Source of the DNA: PALSA-894 sp034669145 | Lineage (GTDB): Bacteria; Pseudomonadota; Alphaproteobacteria; Rhizobiales; Xanthobacteraceae | Direction: 5' to 3' | Assembly: GCA_034669145.1 (NCBI GenBank) | Contig: JAXDNY010000281.1 | Location: forward strand, 62,001 to 126,000 | DNA length: 64,000 nt | In this document: piece after piece, positions 61,072 through 64,000 of the stretch | Layout of the letters: every line of letters begins with the position of its first letter | Numbering within the stretch: the first letter of the stretch is position 1 | The notes under the pieces: generated by a model | What the model was told of the DNA's origin: nothing | Databases searched by the model: none | The model's input: only the letters and a program-made list of their open reading frames with translations | Program-made: the position numbers and the translations under genes

Positions 61072-62124
61072 TCACTCCTTGATTCTACCATCGTAGAGAA
61101 AGCGGCGGTGAACTTCTTTGATCTGGCGAAGCGCATCGCCTAGATCGAGGAGGCTGCTGTTCGAACGAACCCGCTTGATGTTCATATCAGCGGATAGGCG
61201 CGCATCATCGCCCTTGAGTTCCCCGTCTCTTCCTCGCACGCGGATTTCGCCGTCAGGAATGTTCCTGAGTCCAGAGACCAGATTGCCCATGAACTCCTTC
61301 TGAAATTTGCGTTTCTTTGCTCGGTACGCAATGTTGACGGTGACCTCCAAAGCCGCTTGAGGCGGCATCGAATCAATAATTTTCTGCGCTTCAACTTCTC
61401 CCAAGAGATCAATCAGTATCTTCTTTGCGGCTTGAAACGTTTGAGCCAAGCGCTCACCAATGCTCTCGCGAGCCTCAACATCTACGATCTTCGTAGTAGC
61501 GACCGCCTGCCCTGACTCCTCATGAACTGTTTCGGGAACCAGTCCGCCGATTTCGATCGACTTGACGTCGCCGAGATCTTCCCCGATCTGGACGCGGTCG
61601 AATTCCGCTTGCAGTTCAACGTAATGGTTTTTCTTTATTACTTTCGTTTGATCACCTAGGAGCCAAGTCAGGTACTCTTCCATTGCCTTTGATTGAAGCG
61701 ACGCGTGCTGTATTTGATAGAAGTGGTCACCGATGGCGGCCCAATAGGTTATGGCGTGCAGATATTCAGTTCCGTCGGGCGCTCGTTTCTCCGCGATGCT
61801 CCAAGCGCTCATGATTTCATCGAGAGGTACGTGATCATCATCCTTGCTCAGCTCGAGCAGAGCTTGCATCTCGCCAGGTGAGAAGAGGCATAAATCGCCG
61901 AAAACGATGCCATCTTCGCGATGCATGTCGTTTAGAAGGCGGCGGGCTTCATCTTGCCTAGGCACAAGGGCAACACGATGAGCCACGCGACTTCTGACCC
62001 TCGCACCGTCCGCCATCTTACGGTCTAAAGCGGCCGAAATCGCTTCAGCCAATGCTTGTTTCGGAAATTGATCGTTATCCCGCTTGAGACGGCGATAGTG
62101 TATCTTACAGCGCTTTGTAGTCAT
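61072..62124 (-). CDS. Uncharacterised cytosolic protein upstream of 4-TM protein
   Basis: A 350-residue protein of unknown family. It starts MTTKRCKIHYRRLKRDNDQFPKQ, has a mixed alpha/beta pattern in the middle (KVIKKNHYVELQAEFDRVQIGEDLGDVKSIEI, then a helix and FQAAKKILIDLLGEVEAQKII) and a basic region with AYRAKKRKFQKEFMGNLV near residue 270. No nuclease, NTPase or protease motif is visible. It is the first gene of a two-gene operon with the membrane protein. Base composition is somewhat lower in GC than its core neighbours, which suggests transfer. Confidence 0.65.
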   Translation of the reverse strand: MTTKRCKIHYRRLKRDNDQFPKQALAEAISAALDRKMADGARVRSRVAHRVALVPRQDEARRLLNDMHREDGIVFGDLCLFSPGEMQALLELSKDDDHVPLDEIMSAWSIAEKRAPDGTEYLHAITYWAAIGDHFYQIQHASLQSKAMEEYLTWLLGDQTKVIKKNHYVELQAEFDRVQIGEDLGDVKSIEIGGLVPETVHEESGQAVATTKIVDVEARESIGERLAQTFQAAKKILIDLLGEVEAQKIIDSMPPQAALEVTVNIAYRAKKRKFQKEFMGNLVSGLRNIPDGEIRVRGRDGELKGDDARLSADMNIKRVRSNSSLLDLGDALRQIKEVHRRFLYDGRIKE

Positions 62125-62178
62125 CTCGTTCCCACCCGGTCGCTACCCGCGGGATTTTACATACTTGGGTTGCTTTAC

Positions 62179-62403
62179 CTATGAATTTTCACCAAATCCG
62201 TTGCGTTTCCCAAAGTTATCTCTGCCTTCGCCAGCTTCGAGTTCAAGCTCTCCCTGCGGGTTAATGGGCTCGAACTTGGCAGGTGGTGGTTCCGTCTTCT
62301 CCTGATAATCAGACACACGTACGTACTCGCCCGGCCGCTTTGGCCACTTGCGGACGTAAGGGAGGACGTAGCGTCCTAGGAGTCGGCCCGTTTTCCTTCG
62401 CAT
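62179..62403 (-). CDS. Small hypothetical protein
   Basis: A ~74-residue protein: ATG 62401-62403 gives MRRKTGRLLGRYVLPYVRKW and a charged end (GELELEAGEGRDNFGKRN). An earlier in-frame start at 62448 exists. No family recognised. It lies 55 bases upstream of the 350-residue gene on the same strand and could share its operon. Coding status is moderate. Confidence 0.45.
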   Translation of the reverse strand: MRRKTGRLLGRYVLPYVRKWPKRPGEYVRVSDYQEKTEPPPAKFEPINPQGELELEAGEGRDNFGKRNGFGENS

Positions 62404-62508
62404 AACAATTCTGCCCTCGGAACAGTAATAGGCCGATTCGGGCAACACCGGGACGGCGCCTCTCTTTGCGAGCGGGCGAGGCCCGGCCTCCCTGCGGCCT
62501 GAGCTTGG

Positions 62509-62868
62509 TTATTTGCTGGGAGTCGCCTTCTCAATCGCCTCAAGCAATCGCTTTGTTTTGGTCGAGTACTTTATCGTGAGCCGGAACGCGCGTCCGCGCC
62601 CTTGCTTGTTTAGTATCTTCGTTCGCTCAACAAGTTTGCGGTCGGTCAACTTCTGCACGTGCCGAATGATCTGCGCGTCGGCGAGTCCCGTGATGCGCGC
62701 AAGCCGCGCCGCCGTCACCGGCTCTTCGTCTCCTTGAAGCATGAAGATCAGCGTGAACAAGCCGACCTGATGCAGCCGGGCGGCCGGCGTCTCGTTGGGA
62801 AAAGCGTCGTCGATGATGCGCGCGACCAGCATTCGAATCAGTTCGCGGCTGCGGTCCAGTTGCATCAA
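62509..62868 (-). CDS. MarR-like winged-helix regulator
   Basis: A 119-residue DNA-binding protein. After a helix with RELIRMLVARIIDDAFPNE, the wing-helix core reads TAARLARITGLADAQIIRHVQKLTDRKLVERTKILNKQGRGRAFRLT. This is the MarR/PadR-like order of helix-turn-helix then wing. ATG 62866-62868; a second ATG follows immediately. It is divergent from the XRE gene at 62979 and about 60 bases upstream of the hypothetical small protein gene, so it may control either. Effector unknown. Confidence 0.78.
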   Translation of the reverse strand: MMQLDRSRELIRMLVARIIDDAFPNETPAARLHQVGLFTLIFMLQGDEEPVTAARLARITGLADAQIIRHVQKLTDRKLVERTKILNKQGRGRAFRLTIKYSTKTKRLLEAIEKATPSK

Positions 62869-62978
62869 TCTTAGTCCTAATGTATGTTAGGTTTCAACGC
62901 TGATGCCGCTCACGCAATTGTTGCGCCGACGAGATTCGGCGCAGCAACGGTACCATATTGTTCCGTTCAGGAGGCCTC

Positions 62979-63404
62979 ATGTCCAAGCGCCGAGCCGACG
63001 CCAATGACGCGATTGTCGGCCACCACATCCGGGCGCATCGGCTGGCGAAGCACATGTCGCAAAGCGCGCTCGCCGACCGGATCGGCGTCACCTTCCAGCA
63101 GGTGCAGAAATACGAAAAAGGCTTGAACCGCGTCGGCGCAGGCCGGTTGGTGCGCGTCGCCGCTGCGATCGATGTGCCGGTGATGACGCTGCTTGCGGGG
63201 CTCTCCGCGACCGAGCAAAAGCCGGAGCCGACGCCCATTGCGCTCATTGCTCAGGCGCAACCATTGCGACTTGTTAAGGCGTTCGCGAAGATCGACGACA
63301 AGGAAGTACGCCGCTCGCTCATGATGCTGGCCGAGGGCATCGCGCGGCTTGCTCAGCGGGGGAGGGCAGGGCGTGGTGACCGTAGGGCGGGCAAAGGCGC
63401 ATAG
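62979..63404 (+). CDS. XRE-family HTH regulator (paralogue 3)
   Basis: A 141-residue helix-turn-helix protein closely matching those at 18576 and 20133: HMSQSALADRIGVTFQQVQKYEKG, then NRVGAGRLVRVAAAIDVPV, followed by a helical tail (LRLVKAFAKIDDKEVRRSL). ATG 62979 follows GGAGGCCTC. Its last codons run into a large inverted repeat, so the C terminus was probably altered by that element (RGRAGRGDRRAGKGA is arginine rich and unlike the others). The role is unknown. Confidence 0.88.
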   Translation: MSKRRADANDAIVGHHIRAHRLAKHMSQSALADRIGVTFQQVQKYEKGLNRVGAGRLVRVAAAIDVPVMTLLAGLSATEQKPEPTPIALIAQAQPLRLVKAFAKIDDKEVRRSLMMLAEGIARLAQRGRAGRGDRRAGKGA

Positions 63405-63474
63405 CGCCATTCCCGCGTTGATGGCGGGCACGCTTCGCCCCCGCTTTCGCGGGGGCATGCTTTGCCCGCCCTAC
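63382..63474. repeat. Large inverted repeat overlapping XRE gene end
   Basis: GTAGGGCGGGCAAAG (63382-63396) and CTTTGCCCGCCCTAC (63460-63474) are perfect complements; an inner hairpin GCCCCCGC / GCGGGGGC lies at 63437-63456. It is typical of dispersed repeats in rhizobia and covers the last codons of the XRE gene. Confidence 0.75.
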
Positions 63475-63580
63475 AACTATCAGCCTGCCCTCACCCCAAA
63501 CCCTTTCGCCAGCAATTCATACGAATGCTTCCGCGCCATATAAGCCGAACACCATCGTGGCGATCATTGCCTCGTCGGCT

Positions 63581-63979
63581 TCAGCCATCCCACGCCTGAA
63601 CGACGGTCTGGCGTGCGATCTTGCCTCCCTTCAGCTTGATCATGGCCGAGCAAAACACCCTGGTGCCATCGGGATAGGCGCAGCTTTGCGTAAAGGCGAG
63701 ACGATTGCCGGTGGCGACCCCGCTTTCGATTCTGTGCGTCATGTCGCGGCCGCACACGTCGGCGTGGTAGTCGGAAATCGCCTGCTTGCCTTCGAGCTTT
63801 CGCGGCGCGCTCGGCGGATTGTCCCGATCGATGACGTGCAGCACGGCATCGTCCGAATACATCGCGGCAAGCGCATCGGCCTTGCGGCCTTCAACCGCGC
63901 GTTTGAGCCCGGCGACAGTGACGGGTTTGCGTTTGGGTTTCGACGTCTTCGATTTTGGCTTCGATTTGGTTTTGGCCAT
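63581..63979 (-). CDS. NTF2-like (SnoaL/DUF4440-type) protein
   Basis: A ~132-residue protein. After a basic start (KTKSKPKSKTSKPKRKP), the NTF2-like cone fold is seen in VEGRKADALAAMYSDDAVLHVIDRDNPP, ISDYHADVC, HRIESGVATGNRLAFTQSCAYPDGTRVFCSAMIKLKGGKIAR. Such proteins bind small hydrophobic ligands or have weak enzymatic roles. ATG 63977-63979 is used; six codons upstream another ATG exists, near the window end. Confidence 0.75.
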   Translation of the reverse strand: MAKTKSKPKSKTSKPKRKPVTVAGLKRAVEGRKADALAAMYSDDAVLHVIDRDNPPSAPRKLEGKQAISDYHADVCGRDMTHRIESGVATGNRLAFTQSCAYPDGTRVFCSAMIKLKGGKIARQTVVQAWDG

Positions 63980-64000
63980 GAGTTTCCCCTTCTTCATCGC

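Noticed and set aside
1..64000. CRISPR array or Cas genes
   Set aside because: No regularly spaced repeats and no Cas motifs were seen on either strand.

Overview
The window looks like a chromosomal segment from an alphaproteobacterium of the Hyphomicrobiales (Rhizobiales), near Bradyrhizobium or Pseudolabrys-like bacteria. This is inferred from the GC-rich codon use, the Bug receptor plus LysR pair, the DUF3489/DUF2924/large serine recombinase cassette, the MFS-PlsC-acyl-CoA synthetase fusion and the dispersed inverted repeats. No rRNA is present, so genus is not established.

Layout. (1) 1-7.85 kb and 12.2-15.3 kb: lower-GC accessory genes for a modified glycoside or lipid-like product: TylF-type methyltransferase, UGT-type glycosyltransferase, GH1 glycosidase, NAD-dependent epimerase, FabH-like synthase, a class B asparagine synthetase and a GT4 glycosyltransferase. 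An astacin-like protease is cut by the left edge. A tyrosine recombinase plus a nuclease-STAND-TPR protein (7.9-12.2 kb) sit inside this block. (2) 15.5-18.3 kb: a Bug-type solute receptor, a dienelactone hydrolase and a LysR regulator. (3) 18.5-35.5 kb: a defence island with XRE regulators, a catalytic-domain-only tyrosine recombinase, a HEPN-like protein, a complete QatABCD system followed by a frameshifted DEDDh exonuclease-BRCT gene, a decayed initiator-tRNA 3' fragment with terminator, a SIR2-HerA system with a KTSC protein, a recombinase fossil, an HNH nuclease, and frameshifted HNH and HTH genes. (4) 35.6-47.6 kb: a YhaN/YhaO-like ATPase-nuclease pair, a ribbon-helix-helix protein, a GIY-YIG/DUF4357 nuclease, tandem XRE proteins and the serine-recombinase cassette. 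The island side faces the 3' end of a tRNA-Ser(GGA) gene at 47.73-47.82 kb.

(5) 48-60.4 kb is core-like: msrA, yqhA-type membrane protein, efp with epmA-epmB (EF-P lysylation), a REP-associated transposase with three REP hairpins, the acyltransferase/acyl-ACP synthetase fusion, YiaA-like and PspA-like proteins, a TetR regulator with three copies of one operator, and an L,D-transpeptidase. (6) 60.4-64 kb: a small accessory patch with an uncharacterised cytosolic/4-TM protein pair, a MarR-like and another XRE regulator, a large inverted repeat and an NTF2-like protein.

The most notable items are the nuclease-STAND-TPR protein, Qat with its fifth exonuclease gene, SIR2-HerA plus KTSC, and the 60.5-62.1 kb pair. 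At least five single-base frameshifts lie between 27.1 and 35.5 kb; they mean either real decay or assembly errors.
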